64,000 nucleotides of DNA from Bacteroidales bacterium (lineage in GTDB: Bacteria > Bacteroidota > Bacteroidia > Bacteroidales > Tenuifilaceae). Below the pieces are notes generated by a model. That model was not told the origin of the DNA. It did not search any database and saw only the letters and a program-made list of their open reading frames with translations. A program made the translations under genes and the position numbers. Each line of letters starts with the position of its first letter. The first letter of the stretch is position 1. Location: assembly GCA_003818205.1 (NCBI GenBank), contig RPRQ01000016.1, positions 1-64,000 of the forward strand, written 5' to 3'. Below, piece after piece: positions 57,159-64,000 of the stretch.

Positions 57159-57779
57159 CTAAGCAATTTTATAACTAAATAATTCACAAAGAGAAACAAC
57201 GTCATTAAACTTATACTGTAAAATGTATTTCCATAGATGTTCTCTGACAACGTTACTTTTACTGGGATTGTTTTTGTCGGCAATTATTCTTATCCAATAA
57301 ATCAAATAGGTTTGCACATCATCCTTAGAGATTAAACCCTTGTTTATGTAGTGATAAAACATTCCCAGTTTATCAAGAAAATCATCTGTAATAAGTCGGA
57401 CTATCGCCTCTTCGTCAGAGAACCCATCCTCGTCTTTATTCATCTCAAAGTGAACACGAAGCGAACTTACAAAAAGTTCATCATCAAACCAAAAATTATT
57501 TTTCCCCTCAATCTCGTTCTCCAGTAATGGAATATCAATTCTATTCCAATCTAAAATTCTAAATGCTCTCTTAACATTAAAATCATCCTTAAAACTAGTA
57601 ATTAATTGATAAACAAATTCGGCTCTCTTCCACCTTTGAGATTTTTTGTACTGATAAAGTGCTATAATAAATGCAGCTATTGCACCCATTATGGTTAATG
57701 TATCCGAGAATGAGATGGTCAAATCCCAGCAGTATTCGCCATGGCAATTCCTTATTAGTAATAACACATTTGATATCAT
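57159..57779 (-). CDS. Membrane-anchored protein of unknown function
   Basis: The 206-residue protein begins with a short polar region, then one membrane segment at about 25-45 (LTIMGAIAAFIIALYQY) followed by KKSQRWKRAEF. This positive side places the remainder in the cytosol. The remainder is helical with several acidic patches (FEMNKDEDGFSDEEAIVRLITDDFL). The organisation resembles DUF4760-type proteins, but this is only a loose match. It starts 21 bases after the ftsZ stop, so it may be read from the division cluster. Together with the two genes after it, it separates ftsZ from yqeY. Confidence 0.7.
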   Translation of the reverse strand: MISNVLLLIRNCHGEYCWDLTISFSDTLTIMGAIAAFIIALYQYKKSQRWKRAEFVYQLITSFKDDFNVKRAFRILDWNRIDIPLLENEIEGKNNFWFDDELFVSSLRVHFEMNKDEDGFSDEEAIVRLITDDFLDKLGMFYHYINKGLISKDDVQTYLIYWIRIIADKNNPSKSNVVREHLWKYILQYKFNDVVSLCELFSYKIA

Positions 57780-57800
57780 ATCAGTGTCTTTTACATTTCT

Positions 57801-59276
57801 TTAATCGACATTATCATGCAAATACGCATTATCACTCTTTAGAAAGATGTCCCCATCCTCCTCAGAGAGTGTAAAGCGTGATATATTGCTTGCCTTTGAG
57901 TGCTCAGGCTCATCAATCTTGATATTCTTCCGCTTATAGGCTGGAACCTTCTCCATTTGATCGATGTTTGCTTTAACAGTTAGCGCTGTAGCGTTCTGTC
58001 TTGAACTCGATTTTACCTGTGGATCTTTAGTAGCGACCTGCTGTTGTGGTTTAACCGATGTAACAAAGAATTCTTCCTCATCAAAAAGGCTCTTTTCAAC
58101 AACCTTTGGTGCTAAATCAAAATCATCAAAATCGATAACCCGTTGAGATAACTCTCTATCTGTGAATTTCTCTCGCCTATGAGATGTTACAGGTTTATCC
58201 TTTACCTCAAAGAGTGATTCCTTAACAACCCTGTTTTCGGCACGTTCACCATCGAGCATTACAACATCAACCTGTTTATTTCTGATGTAAAGTTCAGGAA
58301 TGCTGCTTGTGCAGAATCCTGTGGCGATTATGGTTACATTCAGGTCTTCCCCTAGGTTTGGATCAGTACCATTACCCCAAATCAAATCGGCACCTTCACC
58401 TGCAATTGCCTGTATATAATCTGTAATTTGACCAATCTCATCCATTGTAATCTCTTCGTTGCCCGAAGTTACGTTGAGTAAGATATTGCGAGCGCCCGAT
58501 ATATCATTATTATTAAGCAATGGAGATTGTAGCGCCGCTTTAACCGCTTTAATAGCACGCCCCTCGCCCGATGCTCTTGCGGAGCCCATAATGGCAACAC
58601 CACTATTGGTCATTACCGTTTCAACATCGGCAAAGTCAACGTTGATATAGCCATGAACAGTTATAATCTCGGCAATACCCTTTGCGGCAATTGCTAAAAC
58701 ATCATCGGCTCGTGAAAAGGCTTCAGAGATTTTTAAATCTCCATATATCTCGCGAATCTTCTCATTATTGATAACCAGTAGCGAATCGACATGCTTTTCG
58801 ATAGCCTCAATCCCTTCAACCGCTTGTGCAATGCGACGCTTACCCTCATTCCTGAAAGGAATGGTTACAATTGCAACGGTTAGAATTCCAAGCTCCTTGG
58901 CTGCTTTCGCAATAATAGGTGCAGCGCCAGTTCCTGTTCCACCGCCCATTCCGGCAGTTATAAAGACCATTTTGGTGTTTTTCGATAGAACATCAATAAC
59001 ATCCTGAACGTTCTCAATGGCAGCTTGCCTGCCAATCTCAGGTTTATTGCCTGCTCCACGCCCTTCGGTCAGTGATGAGCCAAGTTGAATTTTAATATCA
59101 ACAGGGCTGCTAGCCAATGCCTGAGAATCGGTATTGCATACCACAAAATCAACATCCTTAATACCCAACCTGCACATGTGGTTTACTGCGTTACCTCCAC
59201 CTCCACCAACACCAATAACCTTTATTATTGATGCTCGGTTTGATGGTAGTTCGAAATTAATTAGGTCTTCGGCCAT
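57801..59276 (-). CDS. ftsZ: Cell division protein FtsZ
   Basis: FtsZ is the tubulin-like GTPase that forms the division ring. The 491-residue protein has the GTP-binding T4 loop in GMGGGTGTGAAPIIAKAAKE, the early loop IKVIGVGGGGGNAVNHM and NTDSQALASS. The start MAEDLINFELPSNRASI is clear. After the folded core (to about residue 325) comes a long linker of about 165 residues, rich in charged and polar residues, with VPAYKRKNIKI near the end and an acidic tail. This long C-terminal extension is usual in Bacteroidota. It is read after ftsA across a gap of 286 bases that holds three hairpins. Confidence 0.98.
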   Translation of the reverse strand: MAEDLINFELPSNRASIIKVIGVGGGGGNAVNHMCRLGIKDVDFVVCNTDSQALASSPVDIKIQLGSSLTEGRGAGNKPEIGRQAAIENVQDVIDVLSKNTKMVFITAGMGGGTGTGAAPIIAKAAKELGILTVAIVTIPFRNEGKRRIAQAVEGIEAIEKHVDSLLVINNEKIREIYGDLKISEAFSRADDVLAIAAKGIAEIITVHGYINVDFADVETVMTNSGVAIMGSARASGEGRAIKAVKAALQSPLLNNNDISGARNILLNVTSGNEEITMDEIGQITDYIQAIAGEGADLIWGNGTDPNLGEDLNVTIIATGFCTSSIPELYIRNKQVDVVMLDGERAENRVVKESLFEVKDKPVTSHRREKFTDRELSQRVIDFDDFDLAPKVVEKSLFDEEEFFVTSVKPQQQVATKDPQVKSSSRQNATALTVKANIDQMEKVPAYKRKNIKIDEPEHSKASNISRFTLSEEDGDIFLKSDNAYLHDNVD

Positions 59277-59339
59277 GATATTTAGATTTAAATTATATAA
59301 TCAAAAACTCTTTGTACTTCTAACTTTATTCGTTGTGTT

Positions 59340-59451
59340 CCGCCGCAAGAATTATCTTAATTCTAACAAATATTTTTACGTGCGGCGGTTTTACCCTTTT
59401 TTTTCCCAGGGTTGAAACCCTGGGCTATTAATATTTGACCCCTAAGGGGTC
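59340..59451. repeat. Three consecutive hairpins between ftsA and ftsZ
   Basis: CCGCCGCA (59340-59347) pairs with TGCGGCGG (59381-59388). CCCAGGGTTGAAACCCTGGG (59405-59424) is a perfect hairpin. GACCCCTAAGGGGTC (59437-59451) is followed by TTTT on the plus strand. All lie in the leader of ftsZ within the 286-base gap. They may lower or time transcription from ftsA into ftsZ, or be inserted dispersed repeats. Confidence 0.75.
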
Positions 59452-59562
59452 TTTTCAAAAATGATAAAAAAATGTATCTTGGTTTGGTTTACCGAACCTG
59501 TAATTGAAATCCAGTTACCACTTTTCATTATTAATTATAATTTATTAATTATTCATTAACCT

Positions 59563-60876
59563 CTACATTTCCATATCTTTTTCCTCGAACATGTTGGCAA
59601 GGGTCTTTTTTAGACCATCCATAATGCCCGATTTTTTTACTGTACTTCTAATCTCCTCTTTCTTTTCAGGAGTGATATCAACCTCTTTTATCGATATCTC
59701 CTCAACTTTCTTTTCGATAAAAGTTGCCTGTTCCCAACCCTTTAGAATTAAACCAATAGCCGTTGAGTACATTGGTTGATTGATATCCTCGCTGCAATCG
59801 GCGCTAAGATGCTCGTTGGGAAAACCAATTCTTACATCTAAACCGGTTTTGAATTTAACCAGCTGCGATAGATGTCGAAGTAACGCACCACCACCGGTAA
59901 TAACAAGGCCTGCACTTAGTTTCTCGGCATATCCTGAGTTTTCAATCTCATAGTTAACTGCATCGATAATCTCCTCCATCCTCGATTGGATGATGTATGC
60001 AAGGCTCTTGAAAGAAATCTCCTTTGGGTCGCGACCGCTAATACCAGGTATTGTAACGATTTTATCCTCAGGAGCCATATCGCCAAGGGCAGAACCAAAC
60101 TGAACTTTGAGCGATTCCGCTTGGCGGAAAAGGATTGAGCAACCCTCCTTGATATCGTTGGTAATCACATTGCCACCAAAAGGAATTACGGCAGTATGAC
60201 GAACAATGCCATCATAGAACAGAGCAACATCGGTTGTTCCACCGCCTATATCGACAAGAACAACGCCTGCCTCTTTCTCATCATCGGTAAGAACGGCCTC
60301 GGCAGAAGCAAGGGGTTCAAGGATAAGGTCGTTAACCTTTAGCCCAACACGATTTACGCACTTCTCGATATTCTTAGCCGATGCGGTTTGCCCGATTACA
60401 ATGTGAAAGTTGGCCTCAAGCCTACGTCCCATCATCCCTACAGGGCGAACGCCAGGTTCGTTATCCACAATAAAATCCTGTGGAAGAACATGGAGTATCT
60501 CCTCTCCCACCTCTATGGGGATTTTGTACATATCGGTAATCAGCTTTTGAACATCCTCGGCGGTTATCTCGTTTTCAACAGATTCGCGGTTGATATACCC
60601 ACGGTTCTTGATGCTCCGAATGTGCTGACCAGCAATACCAACGAATACTTCGCTTAGAATAATTCCTGACTGAGTCTGAACCTCCTCAACGGTTCGTTGA
60701 ATTGATGCAACAGTTTCCTCTATGTTAAGAACCACGCCCCTTTTAATCCCAGTTGAGGGGGTTTTACTTTGTGATACAATTTGGAACTTGCCATTGGGAT
60801 TCTTTTTACCGATCAGGGTTACAATCTTGGTTGTCCCAAGATCGATAGCAGCAACGTACTCATTCATCTTTGCCAT
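59563..60876 (-). CDS. ftsA: Cell division protein FtsA
   Basis: FtsA is the actin-like protein that ties the FtsZ ring to the membrane. The 437-residue protein has the phosphate 1 loop in AAIDLGTTKIVTLIG, the 1C domain region following it, the phosphate 2 loop VVLVDIGGGTTDVALF and the adenosine motif VITGGGALLRHL. The C-terminus (MDGLKKTLANMFEEKDMEM) is a plausible amphipathic membrane-targeting helix. It starts 4 bases from the ftsQ stop, so the two are co-translated. Confidence 0.97.
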   Translation of the reverse strand: MAKMNEYVAAIDLGTTKIVTLIGKKNPNGKFQIVSQSKTPSTGIKRGVVLNIEETVASIQRTVEEVQTQSGIILSEVFVGIAGQHIRSIKNRGYINRESVENEITAEDVQKLITDMYKIPIEVGEEILHVLPQDFIVDNEPGVRPVGMMGRRLEANFHIVIGQTASAKNIEKCVNRVGLKVNDLILEPLASAEAVLTDDEKEAGVVLVDIGGGTTDVALFYDGIVRHTAVIPFGGNVITNDIKEGCSILFRQAESLKVQFGSALGDMAPEDKIVTIPGISGRDPKEISFKSLAYIIQSRMEEIIDAVNYEIENSGYAEKLSAGLVITGGGALLRHLSQLVKFKTGLDVRIGFPNEHLSADCSEDINQPMYSTAIGLILKGWEQATFIEKKVEEISIKEVDITPEKKEEIRSTVKKSGIMDGLKKTLANMFEEKDMEM

Positions 60877-60880
60877 AATA

Positions 60881-61681
60881 TTATCGTTTTGTACAAATTA
60901 TCTGTTTAGAATATTTTAAGTTTATCATTTTATACTTGTTCCAACCCTCGGCAGGCAGGGCTTTCTCGTAAAATAACTTCAATTTATCGAGTTTCTTCTC
61001 ATAATCATCTAGGCTTCCAAGCAGGATTACCTGTGATCCCACTCTAGGTATTAACTCAATATCATCGGAACTATCCACATAAACCTGGGCAATTTGGGCA
61101 TTCCAAAAATCGTTATCGCTCACATATTGGGCAAAATTGTATATCTTTCTAAGCAACGGCTCCCGCCTGTAAATCGATGTATCCCATTGCATCACATCCT
61201 CGTTGGCCTTAAACGGAAAATGCTCTGTAATCTTTCCATTCACAACCAGCACATGAGCTGCAAACCTATCGGATAGAGGCATTACCAAACCTTGCTCATC
61301 GATATAGTAGCTATGGTTTTTCGCATTAAAGATTCGAACCAAAGGCCTACGCTGCTTAACTTTTATTGAAAGAACTCCATCCGATGTTTTGTAAATCTGA
61401 ACATCTCGAACCGACATCATCGTTGATATTCTATTCTCCAACTCATATGTGTTAATCGACTTCAAAGTCTTACCAATTGGAGTTTTGCCTTTAACGTCAA
61501 CAATCCTTTTTATATCCTTACTTGTAATAAAGGCATTCTCCGAGCTATCAACCACTTTAACCTTAATCTCCCTGCAAATCAATTCACGATTACGCTTGGT
61601 GACAAACCACAAGCCTAGAACCAAGTAGGTTACAAGGGTCAACCATTTAAACGCTTTCCATGAATTCTGTTTCCAGCTCAT
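60881..61681 (-). CDS. ftsQ: Cell division protein FtsQ
   Basis: The 266-residue protein is a bitopic division protein that links early and late ring proteins. A short cytosolic part precedes one membrane segment (WLTLVTYLVLGLWFVTK, about 13-29). A POTRA-like region (about 45-115: ICREIKVKVVDSSENAFIT, LENRISTMMSVRDVQIYK, LSIKVKQRRPLVRIFN) follows, then a beta domain. Sequence conservation of FtsQ is low, and the assignment rests on topology, size and its position between murC and ftsA. Its start overlaps the murC stop (TAATG). Confidence 0.93.
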   Translation of the reverse strand: MSWKQNSWKAFKWLTLVTYLVLGLWFVTKRNRELICREIKVKVVDSSENAFITSKDIKRIVDVKGKTPIGKTLKSINTYELENRISTMMSVRDVQIYKTSDGVLSIKVKQRRPLVRIFNAKNHSYYIDEQGLVMPLSDRFAAHVLVVNGKITEHFPFKANEDVMQWDTSIYRREPLLRKIYNFAQYVSDNDFWNAQIAQVYVDSSDDIELIPRVGSQVILLGSLDDYEKKLDKLKLFYEKALPAEGWNKYKMINLKYSKQIICTKR

Positions 61682-63078
61682 TACAATTTCCTATCGGTTA
61701 AAATATTTACAATTTCGGGGACAAGGCGGTCGATATCGCCAGCGCCCATGCTTATAAGTATATCGAGTTCTTCATTCCTGATTATTTCAAGTAACCCTTC
61801 TTTGCTGCAAAGTTTTTTGTTTGGGCATTTCATCAAATCTAAAACTGATGTTGATGTAACACCTTGTATTGGCTCCTCACGAGCAGGGTAGATATCCAAA
61901 AGCAGCACCTCATCAAGTAAATCGAGGCTTTGCGCAAACTCCTTTGTAAAATCGCGGGTACGAGTAAAAAGATGCGGTTGAAAAATGCCTGTAACCTTTC
62001 TGCCCTTGTATAAATCTTTTACAGATGTAATTGCTGCCCTTAACTCCTCAGGATGATGGGCATAATCGTCGATGTAAACTACCTTCATACCGCGATACTG
62101 AACATCAAATCGCCTAACAACACCTGTGAAACTGCTTAACCCAGCCCTTAGTTCATTGGGATTTACTCCCATTAAAAGTGCAGCGGTTGATGCAGCAATG
62201 GCATTCTCAACGTTGTATAGACCAGGCACACCAAGCATTAATTCCTTAACCTCTCCAACCGGAGTATTGAGGTTGAAATGGTAGAAACCATCCTTAATCT
62301 CTAGATTACTAATGAAGAAATCGGCCTTATCCTTTAGACTGTATGTAAAAGTCCGCACATTACTTTTTAGAGTTGGGGTAAAATCCAAGCCCTTTTTAAC
62401 TATTAAAACGCCATGCTCTAGAATCTGACCCGTAAAGGCTCTGAAAGCCTCTAAAACCTCATTATGACTGCCATAAATATCAAGATGGTCGGCATCCACC
62501 GAGGTAATTATCGCCAAGTGCGGATTTAGGCTTAGAAAACTTCTATCAAACTCATCGGCTTCCACTACTAGCATATTCGTTTGCTTATCGCAGATAACCA
62601 AATTACTCTTGAAGTTCTTGGCTATTCCGCCTAAAAATGCATCGCAGCCAACGGCTGATTTGCTAAGCAAATGCGCTAGCAAGGTTGATGTTGTTGTTTT
62701 GCCATGTGTTCCGGCAACAGCAAGGGTTTTCTTTACCCCTGCGATAACGCCAAGTGCTTCAGCCCTTTTTACAACGGTATATTTATTATCGATAAAATAG
62801 TTCAACTCACTATGGTTCTTGGGAACAGCGGGGGTGTAAACCACTAAAGTTCCTTCTTTGCTTCCTCTAAACTCTCGTGAAATAAGATTTACATCATCCA
62901 CATAATGAATATCGATGCCCTCCTGCTCTAGCTCAAGGGTTAAACCAGTTTGAGTCCTATCGTAACCACTAACCACCTTCCCTTGCTTGGCAAAATACCG
63001 AGCCAAGGCGCTCATCCCTATGCCGCCAATTCCTACGAAGTAGACTCTCTTTACCGTGTCAAACTTAATATTCATCAT
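61681..63078 (-). CDS. murC: UDP-N-acetylmuramate--L-alanine ligase MurC
   Basis: MurC adds L-Ala to UDP-MurNAc in peptidoglycan precursor synthesis. The 465-residue protein has the Rossmann N-terminal domain (VYFVGIGGIGMSALARYF), the ATP-binding P-loop VAGTHGKTTTSTLLAHL, the central ligase motif VVEADEFDRSFLSL and the YAHHPEEL motif with GIFQPHLFTRT in the C-terminal domain. A downstream Met two residues in is an alternative start. It lies 118 bases after murG. Confidence 0.97.
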   Translation of the reverse strand: MMNIKFDTVKRVYFVGIGGIGMSALARYFAKQGKVVSGYDRTQTGLTLELEQEGIDIHYVDDVNLISREFRGSKEGTLVVYTPAVPKNHSELNYFIDNKYTVVKRAEALGVIAGVKKTLAVAGTHGKTTTSTLLAHLLSKSAVGCDAFLGGIAKNFKSNLVICDKQTNMLVVEADEFDRSFLSLNPHLAIITSVDADHLDIYGSHNEVLEAFRAFTGQILEHGVLIVKKGLDFTPTLKSNVRTFTYSLKDKADFFISNLEIKDGFYHFNLNTPVGEVKELMLGVPGLYNVENAIAASTAALLMGVNPNELRAGLSSFTGVVRRFDVQYRGMKVVYIDDYAHHPEELRAAITSVKDLYKGRKVTGIFQPHLFTRTRDFTKEFAQSLDLLDEVLLLDIYPAREEPIQGVTSTSVLDLMKCPNKKLCSKEGLLEIIRNEELDILISMGAGDIDRLVPEIVNILTDRKL

Positions 63079-63093
63079 ATCTACTTAAAAGAT

Positions 63094-63178
63094 TTTCACG
63101 CAAAGAGCGCAAAGGTTATCGCCAAGAACGCTAAGAAAAGATTCCTTTGCGTTTTCAACTTTGCGACCTTTGCGTGAA
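63094..63178. repeat. GCAAAG-family inverted repeat between murG and murC
   Basis: TTCACGCAAAG (63094-63104) pairs exactly with CTTTGCGTGAA (63168-63178), with more GCAAAG/CTTTGCG pairs inside. It matches the unit at 37119-37196. It sits inside an operon, so it is either tolerated by the transcript or tunes downstream expression. Confidence 0.75.
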
Positions 63179-63196
63179 CTATTCATTTTTCATTAT

Positions 63197-64000
63197 CTAC
63201 TTAATATCATTCTTGCCTGATAATTTCAAAACCTTCTCCGCAATTACCCTCGCTGCATTCGGTAATGCTAACGCCAAAATATTCCTCGAAAGTTCAGCGC
63301 TTCTTTCAACGTTCTTTAGCAATTCAAAGGCAACAACCACCAACTCCTTTGGAGCGCTTAAATCATCAATCATTACTGCTGCATTCTTCTTCACTAATGC
63401 CTGTGCATTCTTTGTTTGATGGTCTTCAGTTACATTGGGTGATGGAATCAGAATGGTTGGTTTACCAACCAAACAAAGCTCTGATATTGTTCCTGCACCA
63501 GCCCTCGATACTATTAAATCAGATATTGAAAAAGCCAAATCCATTCGGGTGATAAAATCGTAAAGCCTTACATTCTTGGCATCAAAACCTTCCAGTTCCT
63601 TCTTTATATCGGCATGGTAAAGCTTACCAGTTTGCCATATCAATGTAATATCTTGTTGTTCACCAATCTCCTTCATGTATCCCATCAAACTTCTGTTGAG
63701 GGTCTTTGCCCCAAGGCTACCTCCTAAAACGAGAATAACCTTTTGTCCTTCGGGTACATCAAAATACTTTAGTGCTTCTTCTTTCTTACTTTCTAAATTC
63801 ACCAAATCCTGACGAACAGGGTTACCTGTCATTATTATCTTATCGGCAGGGAAATATTTCTCCATTCCTTCATAGGCAACGCAAATGGTTTGAGCCTTTT
63901 TTGCTAGCAAACGGTTAGTTACCCCTGCATAGGAATTCTGCTCCTGTATAAGCGTTGGAATACCCTTTTTCTGTGCAGTTTTAAGCATTGGGCCGCTAGC
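63197..64000 (-). CDS. murG: MurG, UDP-GlcNAc transferase (partial, 5' end beyond window)
   Basis: MurG adds GlcNAc to lipid I, giving lipid II, at the inner face of the membrane. The visible C-terminal 267 codons read ASGP MLKTAQKKGIPTLIQEQNS at the window end, then TGNPVRQDL, LVLGGSLGAKTLN, WQTGKLYHADI, SDLIVSRAGAGTISELCLVG and PSPNVTEDHQTKNAQALVKK, the usual GT28 UDP-sugar site. The reading frame is open up to the last base, so the ATG at 63988 is internal and the true start lies outside. Confidence 0.96.
   Translation of the reverse strand, partial: ASGPMLKTAQKKGIPTLIQEQNSYAGVTNRLLAKKAQTICVAYEGMEKYFPADKIIMTGNPVRQDLVNLESKKEEALKYFDVPEGQKVILVLGGSLGAKTLNRSLMGYMKEIGEQQDITLIWQTGKLYHADIKKELEGFDAKNVRLYDFITRMDLAFSISDLIVSRAGAGTISELCLVGKPTILIPSPNVTEDHQTKNAQALVKKNAAVMIDDLSAPKELVVVAFELLKNVERSAELSRNILALALPNAARVIAEKVLKLSGKNDIK

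Noticed and set aside
1-64000. tRNA, rRNA, CRISPR array, phage genes or integron
   Set aside because: No cloverleaf-like segments with CCA-adjacent T arms, conserved rRNA stretches, short spaced repeats or phage structural motifs were seen by eye; a covariance-model scan was not possible.

Overview
The window looks like chromosomal DNA from a member of the Bacteroidota, probably a free-living or gut-associated Bacteroidales/Marinilabiliales-type organism. The evidence is: low GC content; A/T-rich leaders without Shine-Dalgarno sequences; matches to the TAnnTTTG -7 promoter element; type IX secretion (T9SS) type A sorting tails; SprB-like, CARDB, BspA-type leucine-rich and InlB B-repeat proteins; NtrC-family regulators paired with FtsX/MacB-like permeases; and a murG-murC-ftsQ-ftsA-ftsZ cell-division cluster. 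No rRNA, tRNA, CRISPR array or intact transposase gene was seen.

Layout. (1) 1-1768: the tail of a gene with its terminator, then a 602-bp MITE-like element with 17-bp perfect terminal inverted repeats and a 6-bp target duplication, then a small membrane protein whose 5' end may have been broken by that insertion. (2) 1769-30416, minus strand: a four-gene block of secreted proteins. It starts with a 7452-residue protein (11 beta-helix modules of about 1.6 kb, Ig-like domains, 7 CARDB domains). Two smaller Ig-containing proteins follow; one carries a HELQH zinc-protease-like motif and the other a degenerate version of the region. The block ends with a 1195-residue protein that has a T9SS sorting tail. 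(3) 30417-33888: a repeat-dense intergenic island, a CubicO-type serine hydrolase, a DUF2185/Imm33-like gene, and the decayed remnant of a 4Fe-4S epoxyqueuosine-reductase-like gene. (4) 33889-37089: a secreted GH31 glycosidase. (5) 37222-50514: two copies of one arrangement, a histidine kinase plus sigma-54-type response regulator on the minus strand, divergent from FtsX-like permease genes on the plus strand (two permeases in the first copy, one in the second). The second divergent promoter region holds two TGTAAA-N5-TTTACA dyads 22 bp apart. (6) 50674-54615: a T9SS-exported BspA-LRR/InlB-repeat surface protein, flanked on both sides by near-identical double-hairpin repeats. (7) 54675-64000, minus strand: the dcw cluster murG (partial), murC, ftsQ, ftsA, ftsZ, and further downstream a GatB/YqeY gene. 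Between ftsZ and yqeY sit three accessory genes: a membrane-anchored unknown, a 59-residue ORF, and a papain-like 568-residue protein translationally coupled to it.

The best candidates for undescribed biology are the papain-like/59-residue cassette inside the division cluster, the giant beta-helix protein with its HELQH satellites and apparently detached sorting tail, and the repeated kinase/regulator/permease modules with a visible candidate operator. All functions are inferred from motifs read by eye; no database search was run.
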